From assembly GCA_030045215.1 (NCBI GenBank), contig JASIBJ010000376.1, positions 1 to 18,630 of the forward strand: a stretch of DNA of 18,630 bases, read 5' to 3'. Below the pieces are notes generated by a model. It searched no databases and was not told where the DNA came from. It worked only from the letters and a program-made list of their open reading frames with translations. This DNA is from Streptosporangiaceae bacterium (GTDB taxonomy: Bacteria > Actinomycetota > Actinomycetes > Streptosporangiales > Streptosporangiaceae). Below, piece by piece: positions 7,376 through 14,965 of this stretch (the first letter of the stretch is position 1; the number at the start of each line of letters is the position of its first letter). A program made the position numbers and the translations under genes.

Positions 7376-8740
7376 TCACTCCTGGGTGGCGATGAAAACG
7401 TTCTTGGTCTCGGTGAACGCATCCAGCGCATCCGGGCCGAGCTCGCGGCCGAGGCCTGACTGCTTGAAGCCGCCGAACGGAGTCCAGTACCTAACCGACG
7501 AGTGCGAGTTCACCGACAGGTTGCCGGTCTCCACGCCGCGCGCGACCCGGATAGCACGGCCGACATTACTGGTCCATATCGACCCGGATAGCCCATAGGG
7601 GGTGTCGTTGGCCAGCGCGATCGCCTCCGCCTCGCTGGCGAACGGGGTCACGGTCACGACCGGCCCGAAGATTTCCTCGGTGTAGGCGCGGTCATCGGTT
7701 GCTACCGGCGCGAGCACGGTCGGCGGGTACCAGAAGCCCGGGCCTGCCGGCGCGCTGCCGCGGAACGCTACCGGGGCGCCGTCGGGCACGTAGCTGGCCA
7801 CGTGCTCGCGGTGCGCGGCCGAGATCAGGGGGCCCATCTCGGTGCCCGGTGTGGCCGGGTCGCCGACCCGCACGCCCTTGACGGCCGGCTCAAGCAGCTC
7901 CATGAACCGGTCAAGCACGCTGGCCTCGACCAGGATCCGTGACCGTGCGCAGCAGTCCTGGCCGGCGTTATCGAACACCGCATACGGGGCCGTCGCCGCT
8001 GCCTTCTCGATGTCGGCGTCGGCGAACACGATGTTGGCGCTCTTGCCGCCGAGTTCGAGCGTGAGACGCTTCACGTGCCGGGCGCAGCCGGTCATGATCT
8101 GCTGGCCGACCTCGGTCGACCCGGTGAACACGATCTTCCGCACCGCCGGATGATCCACCAGGCGCTGGCCGACGACACTGCCCTTGCCCGCCAGCACCTG
8201 CAGCACGTGCTCGGGCAGGCCGGCCGCCAGGGCGAGCTCGCCGATCCTGATCGCGGTCAGCGGGGTCACCTCGGCCGGCTTGGCGATCACCGTGTTCCCG
8301 GCCGCGAGGGCCGGGGCCATGCCCCAGGACAGGATCGGCATCGGGAAGTTCCAGGGGACGATGAGCCCGACCACGCCGAGCGGCTCGGCGAACGTGACGT
8401 CCAGCCCGCCCGCCACCGGGATCTGCTTGCCGATCAGCCGCTCGGGCGCCGCGGCGTAGTACATCAGCACGTCGCGGACCTGGCCGGCCTCCCAGGTCGC
8501 CGCGCCGACCGGATGACCAGAGCCTGCCACCTCCAGCGCGGCCAGCTCGTCGATGTGCGCGTCGACCTCGGCCGCGAAGCTGCGCAGGAGCCGGGCCCGG
8601 TCGCCGGGCGCGACCTCGCGCCAGGCCGTTTGCGCGGCCGCGGCCCGTGCGATCGCCTCGTCGGTCTCTGCCGCGCTCGCCTGGGCAACGGCGGTAACCG
8701 GCTGCTCCGTCGCAGGGTTGATCACCGTGTAGTGGGTCAT
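7376..8740 (-). CDS. NAD(P)-dependent aldehyde dehydrogenase (AldC/PuuC-like)
   Basis: The product is 454 residues, slightly shorter than the usual 480-500. Motifs in order are PWNFP with Asn131, KPAEVTP with Lys154, the coenzyme loop FTGSTEVG (205-212), general base Glu229 in LELGGKS, catalytic Cys263 in GQDCCARSR, and EEIFGPV near the C-terminus. It oxidises an aldehyde irreversibly to a carboxylate in the cytoplasm. In context the substrate is probably a gamma-glutamyl aminoaldehyde, as for PuuC in putrescine breakdown. The ATG at 8740 has a strong Shine-Dalgarno, AAGGAG, 9 nt before it, so this gene can be translated independently despite being internal to the operon. It is preceded by a structured 136-nt gap described separately. 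Rv2858c (aldC) is the likely mycobacterial counterpart. Confidence 0.93.
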   Translation of the reverse strand: MTHYTVINPATEQPVTAVAQASAAETDEAIARAAAAQTAWREVAPGDRARLLRSFAAEVDAHIDELAALEVAGSGHPVGAATWEAGQVRDVLMYYAAAPERLIGKQIPVAGGLDVTFAEPLGVVGLIVPWNFPMPILSWGMAPALAAGNTVIAKPAEVTPLTAIRIGELALAAGLPEHVLQVLAGKGSVVGQRLVDHPAVRKIVFTGSTEVGQQIMTGCARHVKRLTLELGGKSANIVFADADIEKAAATAPYAVFDNAGQDCCARSRILVEASVLDRFMELLEPAVKGVRVGDPATPGTEMGPLISAAHREHVASYVPDGAPVAFRGSAPAGPGFWYPPTVLAPVATDDRAYTEEIFGPVVTVTPFASEAEAIALANDTPYGLSGSIWTSNVGRAIRVARGVETGNLSVNSHSSVRYWTPFGGFKQSGLGRELGPDALDAFTETKNVFIATQE

Positions 8741-8774
8741 GTGCGGGTTCTCCTTGGCGGTCTCGGGGCTGGAT

Positions 8775-8838
8775 GCGTTACCCGCTCAGCCGTCGGGGCG
8801 CCTTGACGTGCCGCCTTCCCTCGTCGCATTACCCGCTC
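8775..8838 (-). repeat. Two near-identical 13-nt motifs in the leader of the aldehyde dehydrogenase gene
   Basis: On the plus strand GCGTTACCCGCTC (8775-8787) and GCATTACCCGCTC (8826-8838) differ at one base and are 51 nt apart. On the transcribed minus strand they read GAGCGGGTAACGC and GAGCGGGTAATGC. They could be protein-binding sites or repeated loops of an RNA element. They do not fit the GlnR consensus well. Confidence 0.45.
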
Positions 8839-8855
8839 CTCAGTCCAGGCGGCAC
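8808..8855 (-). promoter_or_regulatory. Perfect 9-bp hairpin between the ligase and aldehyde dehydrogenase genes
   Basis: The arms GTGCCGCCT (8808-8816) and AGGCGGCAC (8847-8855) are exact reverse complements and enclose a 30-nt loop that carries one copy of the repeated 13-nt motif. The hairpin lies in the only sizeable gap (136 nt, 8741-8876) inside an otherwise tight operon, about 70-115 nt before the aldehyde dehydrogenase ATG. There is no T-run, so it is not a standard terminator. An RNA processing site, attenuator or riboswitch-like element is possible; I recognise no known class. Confidence 0.45.
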
Positions 8856-8876
8856 CGTGCCCCTCCGGCTCGTGAA

Positions 8877-10259
8877 TCACAGCCGCTCGAAGCAGCGGCG
8901 CAGCTCCCAGTCGGTCACCGCTGCGTCGTAGGCGGCGAGTTCCACCCGCGCGTAGTTGGTGTAATGGTGTTGGACCTCGGGGCCGAACGCGGCGTGCACC
9001 AGCTCGCTCTTCTCCCACAACTCGAGCGCGTCGCGCAGCGTATGCGGCACCCGCAGGCTGGTGTCCGCATAGGCGTTGCCCTCGAAGGCAGGTTCGAGCG
9101 TCAGCTCGTTGTCGATGCCGTGCAGGCCGGCCGCGATCATCCCCGCGAGCGCGAGGTAGGGGTTGACGTCCCCGCCCGGCGTGCGATTCTCCGCCCGCAG
9201 CGAGTAACCGTGACCGACCAGGCGGATCGCGCAGGTGCGGTTATCCACGCCCCAGCGGACCGAGGTCGGCGCGAAGCTGCCAGGCACGTAGCGCTTGTAA
9301 GAATTGACGTTCGGCGCGTACAGCAGCGTGAACTCACGCATCGCCGCGAGCTGGCCGGCGACGAAATGCTGGCCCAGCTTCGACAGGCCCGCCGGGCCGT
9401 CGCCGGCCAGCACCGGATCGCCGCCGCTGCTGCGCAGGCTCAGGTGGATATGGCAGGAGTTGCCCTCTCGCTGGTTCGGCTTGGCCATGAACGTGATGCT
9501 CATGCCCTCCTGCGCCGCGATCTCCTTCGCGCCGGTCTTGTAGATCGAGTGGTTGTCGCACATCGTCAGCACGTCGGCGTACCGGAACGCGATCTCGTGC
9601 TGGCCGAGGTTGCACTCGCCCTTGGCGGACTCGACGTACATGCCGGCGCCGGACATACCGTTGCGGATGCGGCGCAGCAGCGGCTCGATCCTGGACGTGC
9701 CCAGGATCGAGTAGTCGACGTTGTAGCCGTTCGCGGGGGACAGGCCCGCGTAGTTCTTCTCGGCCGCCTGCTCGTAGCTGTCGGTGAAGACGATGAACTC
9801 CAGTTCGGTTCCGGCCAGGGCGATGAGGTCACGCTCAGCGAGCCGGCTGACCTGTCGGCGCAGGACCTGCCTGGGCGACTCCAGGACCGGCGCGCCATCG
9901 AGCCAGACGAGATCGGCCAGCACCAGCGCGGTTGCGGGATGCCATGGGATCCGGCGCAGCGTGGCCATGTCCGGCCGCAGCACGAAGTCGCCGTAGCCGC
10001 GATCCCAGGACGAGATCTGATAGCCGTCCACCGTGTTCATGTCGACGTCGACCGCGAGCAGGTAGTTGCACCCCTCGGAGAACTCGTGCGCCACCTCGGC
10101 CAGGAAGAACTCCGCCGACAGCCGCTTGCCCTGCAGCCTGCCCTGCATGTCGGTGAGGGCGAGGATGACGGTGTCGATCAGCCCGGTCGCCACGAGGTCG
10201 CGCAGCTCGTCCAGGGACAGCATCCCCGGACGAGCCGCGCCGCCGTGCTGGTCGGTCAT
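8877..10259 (-). CDS. Glutamine synthetase-like gamma-glutamyl-amine ligase (GlnA4 type)
   Basis: The product is 460 residues. The N-terminal beta-grasp domain (about 15-105) precedes a catalytic domain with metal/glutamate motifs GTELEF (150-155), ESAKGECNLGQHE (210-222), the CHIHLSL ATP-site motif (269-275), NSYKRYVPG (319-327) and the RAENR motif (355-359). It lacks the NLY adenylylation-site motif of GlnA1/GSI near the C-terminus. ATP-dependent joining of glutamate to an amine is the known role of such paralogues: S. coelicolor GlnA3 acts on polyamines and GlnA4 on ethanolamine. The flanking permease, dehydrogenases and gamma-glutamyl hydrolase support a catabolic ligase rather than ammonia assimilation. 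The ATG at 10259 is 2 nt after the permease stop. M. tuberculosis Rv2860c (glnA4) is the closest neighbourhood match I know. The amine substrate remains inferred. Confidence 0.9.
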   Translation of the reverse strand: MTDQHGGAARPGMLSLDELRDLVATGLIDTVILALTDMQGRLQGKRLSAEFFLAEVAHEFSEGCNYLLAVDVDMNTVDGYQISSWDRGYGDFVLRPDMATLRRIPWHPATALVLADLVWLDGAPVLESPRQVLRRQVSRLAERDLIALAGTELEFIVFTDSYEQAAEKNYAGLSPANGYNVDYSILGTSRIEPLLRRIRNGMSGAGMYVESAKGECNLGQHEIAFRYADVLTMCDNHSIYKTGAKEIAAQEGMSITFMAKPNQREGNSCHIHLSLRSSGGDPVLAGDGPAGLSKLGQHFVAGQLAAMREFTLLYAPNVNSYKRYVPGSFAPTSVRWGVDNRTCAIRLVGHGYSLRAENRTPGGDVNPYLALAGMIAAGLHGIDNELTLEPAFEGNAYADTSLRVPHTLRDALELWEKSELVHAAFGPEVQHHYTNYARVELAAYDAAVTDWELRRCFERL

Positions 10260-10261
10260 GC

Positions 10262-11782
10262 TCAGGCCGACAGCTCGCGCTCGATGGCGGCCAGTTCCTC
10301 CGGCGTGCCCTGGACCTTGGGCCCGGTGAACCAGTTCTTAGCCGACACCAGCCAGTAGATTCCCGCGAAGCCGATCACCACGAGCACCGCGACGACCGTG
10401 TAGTTGAAGTTCGACCAGTGGATCGGGCTGGCGGTGGGCAGCATGAACAGGATCGTAATGAATACCACCCAGATGCACGCGATGATGCCGACCGGATAGC
10501 TCCAGCGACCCAGGTGCCACGGCCCCCGGTCGAAGCTGTTGCCCTGGCGCAGGCGCAGGTACGTCGGCGAGACATAGGCGATGTAAAGGCCGATCGTGGC
10601 GATCGACGTGACCGCGGCGTAGGCGGCGTCGTTCCACAGGTACGGCAGTCCCAGGATCAGCGCGCCGACGGCAGCCAGCCAGATCGCGTTGGTGGGTGTC
10701 CTGGTCCGCTTGTTCACCTTGTGCCAGAACTGGGAGCCGGGGAGCGCGCCGTCACGGGAGAACGCGTAGATCATCCGGGAGTTGGCGGTCACCGACGACA
10801 TGCCGCAGAACAACTGGGCGCCGATCGCCACCAGCAGTAGCAGCTTGGCGCCGGTCACGCCGATGGCGTTGGCGAAGATCTGGGCTGGCGGCACGAGCGC
10901 GCCCAGGTCGCTCGAGTACTGGGCCTTGTTGATCGCGAAGGTGATGCCGATCAGCAGCAGCCAGCCCGCGAAGAGCGAGACCACGATCGACATCACGATG
11001 CCGCGCGGTCCGCTGCGGTTGGCGCCGTGCGTCTCCTCGGTCATGTGCGCAGATGCGTCGTACCCGGTGAAGGTGTACTGCGCCAGCAGCAGTCCGAGCA
11101 GGAGGACGTAGAAGATGCTGTGGAATCCGGTGTTGTTGAACGTCGAGGTGAACACGTACTTGGCCGAGGCGTGGTGCGACGGCACGAACGTCAGCACGCT
11201 GACGATGATCAGCACGCCGGTGATATGCCACCAGACGCTGACGTCGTTGAGCAGCGCGACCAGGCGGATGCCGAACTGGTTCAGCAGGCCGTGCACCAGC
11301 AGCACGATCGCGAAGATCAGGATCGTGACCGAGTGGGCCGTGCTCACGCCCCACTCCAGGTTCAGGAGAGCGTTGATGAAGAACGCGGCGCCGAAGTCAA
11401 TGCCGGCCGTGATCGCCACCTGACCGAGGAAGTTAAACCAGCCGGTGAACCAGGACGCCAGGGGGCCGTTGCGCTTCGCCAGCTTGGCCGACCAGTAGTA
11501 CAGGCCGCCGGCCGTCGGGAAGCTGGAGCAGACCTCGGCCATGGACAGGCCGACCATCAGCGTGAAGACGCCGACGATGGGCCAGCCCCAGACGATGATG
11601 GTCGGGCCGCCGGTGCCCATGCCGTAGTAGTACAGGGTCAGGCAGCCGGACAGGATCGAGATGATCGTGAAGGAGACGGCGAAGTTCGAGAATCCCGACA
11701 TCCGCCTGCGCAGTTCCTGGGCGTAGCCCAGGTGGTGCAGGATTTCCTCGTCGCTGCTGACCGCTTGCTGGTTGACCGACAC
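10262..11782 (-). CDS. APC-superfamily amino acid/amine permease (amino acid-choline transporter type)
   Basis: The product is 506 residues with about twelve membrane segments. The N-terminal cytoplasmic stretch EEILHHLGYAQELRRRMSGF followed by SNFAVSFTIISILSG is characteristic of the amino acid/choline transporter (ACT) branch of the APC superfamily, which includes GABA, choline and polyamine permeases. Other family-like segments are PTAGGLYYW (helix 3 region) and TGYDASAHMTEET (about residues 238-250). It should import the amine that the downstream ligase glutamylates. The GTG at 11782 is preceded by AAGGAG at a 6-nt spacing. As first gene of the operon it lies about 96 nt downstream of the predicted start site and directly under the operator at 11864-11887. 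Substrate specificity cannot be read from the sequence. Confidence 0.92.
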   Translation of the reverse strand: MSVNQQAVSSDEEILHHLGYAQELRRRMSGFSNFAVSFTIISILSGCLTLYYYGMGTGGPTIIVWGWPIVGVFTLMVGLSMAEVCSSFPTAGGLYYWSAKLAKRNGPLASWFTGWFNFLGQVAITAGIDFGAAFFINALLNLEWGVSTAHSVTILIFAIVLLVHGLLNQFGIRLVALLNDVSVWWHITGVLIIVSVLTFVPSHHASAKYVFTSTFNNTGFHSIFYVLLLGLLLAQYTFTGYDASAHMTEETHGANRSGPRGIVMSIVVSLFAGWLLLIGITFAINKAQYSSDLGALVPPAQIFANAIGVTGAKLLLLVAIGAQLFCGMSSVTANSRMIYAFSRDGALPGSQFWHKVNKRTRTPTNAIWLAAVGALILGLPYLWNDAAYAAVTSIATIGLYIAYVSPTYLRLRQGNSFDRGPWHLGRWSYPVGIIACIWVVFITILFMLPTASPIHWSNFNYTVVAVLVVIGFAGIYWLVSAKNWFTGPKVQGTPEELAAIERELSA

Positions 11783-11863
11783 GACGTGCTCCTTGGGTAC
11801 TGGGTGCTGATGTCGGGGGAGTTCGCCAGAGAGGCCCGGTCTGGGCTAGCGGACCTCTGATTT

Positions 11864-11887
11864 CAATGGTCTAATATCAGACCAATG
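11864..11887. promoter_or_regulatory. Palindromic operator, likely bound by the divergent FadR-type regulator
   Basis: A 24-bp near-perfect palindrome has core half-sites TGGTCT (11867-11872) and AGACCA (11879-11884) separated by 6 nt; only two base pairs of twelve are mismatched. The TGGT/ACCA half-site edges are typical of FadR-subfamily GntR operators. It lies between the divergent regulator and permease genes, and the predicted permease transcription start falls at its centre. Repression of the operon and autoregulation are inferred. Confidence 0.7.
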
Positions 11888-11912
11888 ATGATTAGGTTCG
11901 AGGCGTTGTCAA
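11885..11912 (-). promoter_or_regulatory. Predicted promoter of the permease/ligase catabolic operon
   Basis: A consensus -35 box TTGACA (11912-11907) is followed after 16 nt by CATCAT (11890-11885), matching four of six -10 positions. Initiation would be near 11878, inside the operator palindrome, giving a leader of about 96 nt before the GTG at 11782. Binding of a repressor there would block initiation directly. It is read by eye and has not been mapped. Confidence 0.55.
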
Positions 11913-12025
11913 GACCTTCTGACTAATTCGTCACTCGCGCCCCATCAGTACCGGCACACAGGACGGGGAGGGGAACCCGCCTGCCGGCGTAGCGCGGGCG
12001 TTCCGCGGGCGGGAGGATCGTGGTC

Positions 12026-12781
12026 ATGCTGCAGCAGGACCAGTCCCCGGCGCTGCCGCAGATTGACCTGAGCGGCGTGCTGAGGCCGGTGCGCGCAGGC
12101 AACGCGTTCGAAGAGACGGTGGAGCGACTGCTCACGATCATCAAGCTGGGCATGGTCGGGCCGGGACAGCGGTTCCCGGCCGAGCGCGAACTGGCGGCAC
12201 AGCTCGGAGTCAGCAGGCTGACGCTGCGGGAGGCGATCAGGGAGCTGCACGGGGCCGGCTACGTCAGCTCGCGCCGCGGCCGCTTCGGCGGCACGTTCGT
12301 TACCTATACCCGCCCCGCCCCCGACCGCGCGGAGCTGCGGCGGCTTGCGCTGGAGGAGGGCGACAAGCTGACCGACGCGCTGACGTTCCGGCTGGCGGTG
12401 GAGTCTGGCGCGGCCGAGGCTGTCGCCCGCCAGCTCGCCAGCTCGCCCGATCCGGTGGTGGCTGAGACCCTGGCTGCCCGGCTGGCCGACGTCAACGGCG
12501 CCAGCCCGGAGGACTACCGGCGGCTGGACACGCTGTTTCACCTCAGCATCGCCGACCTGGCCGGTTCAAGCCTGCTGGTGGCCGCCTGCGCCGACGCGCG
12601 GTGGCGGCTGAACGACTTCCTCAACGCGATCCCGGTCCTGAAGCGGAACATCGAGCACACCGCCGGCCAGCATCGGGCGATCGTGCAGGCGATCCTGGCC
12701 GGCGATTGCGAGCGGGCCAGGGCGGCGGTGGCCGAGCACCTCGAGGGGACGGCCGCGTTGCTGCGCGGATTCCTTGGCTAG
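12026..12781 (+). CDS. GntR-family transcriptional regulator, FadR subfamily (FCD domain)
   Basis: The product is 251 residues. A winged helix-turn-helix (about 27-93) has the GntR pattern PAERELAAQLGVSRLTLREAI, followed by RRGRFGGTFV as the wing. The C-terminal all-helical FCD domain (about 112-245) retains the likely metal/ligand residues Asp168, His172, His216 and His238. Such dimeric regulators usually repress a neighbouring catabolic operon and release DNA on binding a carboxylate or amino acid ligand. It is the only plus-strand gene here and diverges from the permease operon, with a matching palindrome between. The ATG at 12026 was chosen because GGGAGG lies 9 nt upstream; the GTG at 12020 is too close to that site. 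The gene ends in TAG sharing CTAG with the P450 stop. Confidence 0.92.
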   Translation: MLQQDQSPALPQIDLSGVLRPVRAGNAFEETVERLLTIIKLGMVGPGQRFPAERELAAQLGVSRLTLREAIRELHGAGYVSSRRGRFGGTFVTYTRPAPDRAELRRLALEEGDKLTDALTFRLAVESGAAEAVARQLASSPDPVVAETLAARLADVNGASPEDYRRLDTLFHLSIADLAGSSLLVAACADARWRLNDFLNAIPVLKRNIEHTAGQHRAIVQAILAGDCERARAAVAEHLEGTAALLRGFLG

Positions 12782-14004
12782 CGGTCGATCACGGCCGCGA
12801 AGCGCACAACCAGCCGCTCCGGGCCGCGCAGGTTGAAATTCGGCTTGTAGGCGAGCGAGGCGACGTCCAGTTCGGGCCTGGTCAGCCTGGTCGCGACGGC
12901 ACGCACGGCGGTGGCCGCCTCGAGCCTGGCTAGCGGCGCGCCGAGGCAGAAGTGCGGGCCAGCGGCGAAGGCGAGATGGCCGGTCGCGCCACGCCCGAGG
13001 TCGAACCGGTCGGGGTCGGGGAACACCTCAGGGTCGCGCCCCGTGGCGGCCAGCAACAGGAGGACGAGTGCCCCGTCCGGCGCCTCGACGCCGCCGATCT
13101 GCATGCCCCCGCGCGCGACCCTGGCGGTCATCTGGACCGGCGCGTCAAAGCGCAGCGTTTCCTCCACGGCGTCGGCGGCAAGGCCGGGATTGGCGGCGAT
13201 CAGCGCCAGCTGATCCGGATGCCGCAGCAGGGCCAGGATCGCATTGGAGATCAGGCCGACGGTCGTCTCGTGGCCGGCCACCAGCAGCAGCACGCACGTG
13301 GCGATGAGCTCATCCTCGGTCAGCATCTCGCCGTTGTCCTCGGCCCTGATCAGGTCCGACAGCAGGTCTGGGGCCGGCCGGGCGCGCCGGGCCGCGATGA
13401 GCGCGCGGAAGTACTCGGCGAACTCGTCACTGGCTGCCTGCGCTGCTTCGGCCCTGCTCGCCACCGCGTCGGCGTCGACGCCGAAGCCAGGCTGGAGCGA
13501 GTGCGCGAGCCGTGCGGACCAGCCAGCAAATCGGGGGTGATCCTCGATCGGCACGCCGAGCATCTCGGAGATGATCCGGACCGGCAGCGGGTAAGCGAGC
13601 TGGCTCACCAGCTCGAGCTCACCCGCGTCCGCCGCCGCGGTGAGCAGCTCGCCGGTGACGGCGCGGATCCTGGGCTCGAGCCTGGCGATCATGCGCGGCG
13701 TGAACGCCTTGGACACCAGGCGGCGCAGCCTGGTGTGATCGGGCGGGTCAAGCGACAGGAACGAAGGCCGCTCACGCGCCCGCCGCTGCGCCCCGGCCGC
13801 GAGCAGCGACTGGTTGCGCTGGCTGCTCGCGTTCTGGTGGCGCAGCACGGCCGAGCAGTCCGCGTGCCGCCCGGCCACCACGAGCTTGCCGCCGAATTCG
13901 GCGAACGGCGACGACTCCCGCAGCGCCGCCAGAACCGGGTACGGATCGGGCAGGGTGGCCGGGTCGGCCAGCACGCCCAGCGCCGGCCGCTCCAGGGTGG
14001 TCAT
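12778..14004 (-). CDS. Cytochrome P450
   Basis: The product is 408 residues, standard for a soluble bacterial P450. The I-helix oxygen-activation motif AGHETT (243-248), the K-helix ExxR (Glu282-Arg285), and the heme-thiolate loop FAAGPHFCLG with Cys353 are all intact. It should use electrons from a ferredoxin to hydroxylate or otherwise oxidise a small molecule; no ferredoxin or reductase gene is in the window, so these come from elsewhere. The ATG at 14004 has AAGGGA 7 nt upstream, overlapping the stop of the preceding gene; the frame stays open to about 14472 but only by GC bias. It follows the SCO6745-like gene by 11 nt, and converges with the GntR gene with a 4-nt overlap. The subfamily and substrate are not assigned. 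Confidence 0.93.
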   Translation of the reverse strand: MTTLERPALGVLADPATLPDPYPVLAALRESSPFAEFGGKLVVAGRHADCSAVLRHQNASSQRNQSLLAAGAQRRARERPSFLSLDPPDHTRLRRLVSKAFTPRMIARLEPRIRAVTGELLTAAADAGELELVSQLAYPLPVRIISEMLGVPIEDHPRFAGWSARLAHSLQPGFGVDADAVASRAEAAQAASDEFAEYFRALIAARRARPAPDLLSDLIRAEDNGEMLTEDELIATCVLLLVAGHETTVGLISNAILALLRHPDQLALIAANPGLAADAVEETLRFDAPVQMTARVARGGMQIGGVEAPDGALVLLLLAATGRDPEVFPDPDRFDLGRGATGHLAFAAGPHFCLGAPLARLEAATAVRAVATRLTRPELDVASLAYKPNFNLRGPERLVVRFAAVIDR

Positions 14005-14015
14005 CGAGTAGTCCC

Positions 14016-14933
14016 TTACGAGGTCAGGCCGGCCGGCGCTGGCACGCCGACCGGGTTGGGGAACGGCATCGCCGCCGCGCAGGCGCCGGCGATTGGCCGC
14101 AGCAGCCGCGTCAGCGCCGCGACCCGGTCCTGGCCGAGGCTGGTCCACGGCCGGGCGGCGGCCTGGTCCGTCGCGTGCTCGATCTCCCGGTGCATCGCAA
14201 CGCCGGCCGCCGTGGCCGCCCGGTCGTCGTCGAGCAGCCCACGGGCAGCCAGCCGCTCGTCGGCCGCGTCCCACTGCGCGTCTGTCCAGCCGCGGGCCGG
14301 CTGCATCTGCTCGCGCTTCCAGCTCGCCGCGACGTGGCTGCGGGTACCGTCGCTGACCCGCTCGATGCCAGCCCGGAGCGCGAGTGCCTCGGCGCCGTCG
14401 AGATCGGCCGCGACCAGCGTGGCGACGTGGCCGTCGCCGCGGTGCTCGCGCAACAGCGTCGCCGCGTGCCACAACCTGGTGACGGGCTCGTCCGGGATCG
14501 GCAGCGCCAGGTTAGCTGCCGCCAGCGCGTGTCCGGCTCCGTCCAGGTCGCTGGCCGCCGCCGCGAGTTCGTCAGAAGCCGCGGTAACGGCGGCCGGGAC
14601 CGGGTCTTCAGGTTTCAGGCCGAGCAGCCTGCGCACGGCTGCTAGCGCGCCGGCCTGCCTGGCGGCCAGCGCCCGGGCCGGGGTGGCGAGTTCCCACACG
14701 CCGGGGATAGCCCGGCCGACCATGGGCGGCGCGAAGACAAAGAATGCCGCAACCACGGCCGGAGCTCCTACCTGGCCCATCGGGGCGGCTCGCCCGGCGA
14801 AATACCCGCGCCAGAAGCCGCGAAGGCCCGCCTCCTCAAATGCCGCGCGAGCTTCAGGAGTGAAGTAGCTGACTAGGTGCACCGGCTCGAATAGCGTCCA
14901 CATCTGCCTGGCGAGGGCCGCGGCGTCGTCCAT
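14016..14933 (-). CDS. SCO6745-family conserved protein of unknown function
   Basis: The product is 305 residues, mostly helical and Ala-rich, with no signal peptide or membrane segment. The opening pattern, MWTLFEPVHLVSYFTPEAR followed by GLRGFWRGYFAGRAAPMG, is one I associate with the SCO6745-type actinobacterial family, often annotated as helix-turn-helix or SalK-like; no catalytic residues can be named. The C-terminal half has a conserved-looking stretch HREIEHATDQAAARPW. The ATG at 14933 begins just where the family pattern starts, with only a weak GAG ribosome site; the frame upstream is open by GC bias only. It lies 32 nt after the DppF-like gene and 11 nt before the P450. The tight link to the P450 suggests a joint pathway. 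Function is not known. Confidence 0.8.
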   Translation of the reverse strand: MDDAAALARQMWTLFEPVHLVSYFTPEARAAFEEAGLRGFWRGYFAGRAAPMGQVGAPAVVAAFFVFAPPMVGRAIPGVWELATPARALAARQAGALAAVRRLLGLKPEDPVPAAVTAASDELAAAASDLDGAGHALAAANLALPIPDEPVTRLWHAATLLREHRGDGHVATLVAADLDGAEALALRAGIERVSDGTRSHVAASWKREQMQPARGWTDAQWDAADERLAARGLLDDDRAATAAGVAMHREIEHATDQAAARPWTSLGQDRVAALTRLLRPIAGACAAAMPFPNPVGVPAPAGLTS

Positions 14934-14965
14934 GAGCTCATCATGGCAGCCGGGCAGACAGACCG

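Noticed and set aside
8775..8838. GlnR (nitrogen regulator) binding sites before the aldehyde dehydrogenase gene
   Set aside because: GTAAC/GTAAT half-sites occur, but the partner GAAAC half-sites at 6-nt spacing are absent.
8739..10358. Open frame of 539 codons on the plus strand opposite the GlnA4-like gene
   Set aside because: It has the low-complexity composition of an antisense shadow, and the minus strand carries all glutamine synthetase motifs.
11782..11878. Hairpin AGAGG/CCTCT in the permease leader as an attenuator
   Set aside because: It has only five base pairs with a long loop and no alternative stem or leader peptide.
14005..14472. Long N-terminal extension of the P450 frame
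   Set aside because: It runs through the SCO6745-like gene in another frame, is Arg/Gly/Ala-rich, and the ATG at 14004 has a good ribosome site and a normal P450 length.
12952..14868. Open frame of 638 codons on the plus strand opposite the P450 and SCO6745-like genes
   Set aside because: The composition is Arg/Gly/Gln/Ala-rich with no family motif, and it lies antisense to two genes with intact catalytic or family motifs. It is a GC-bias shadow.
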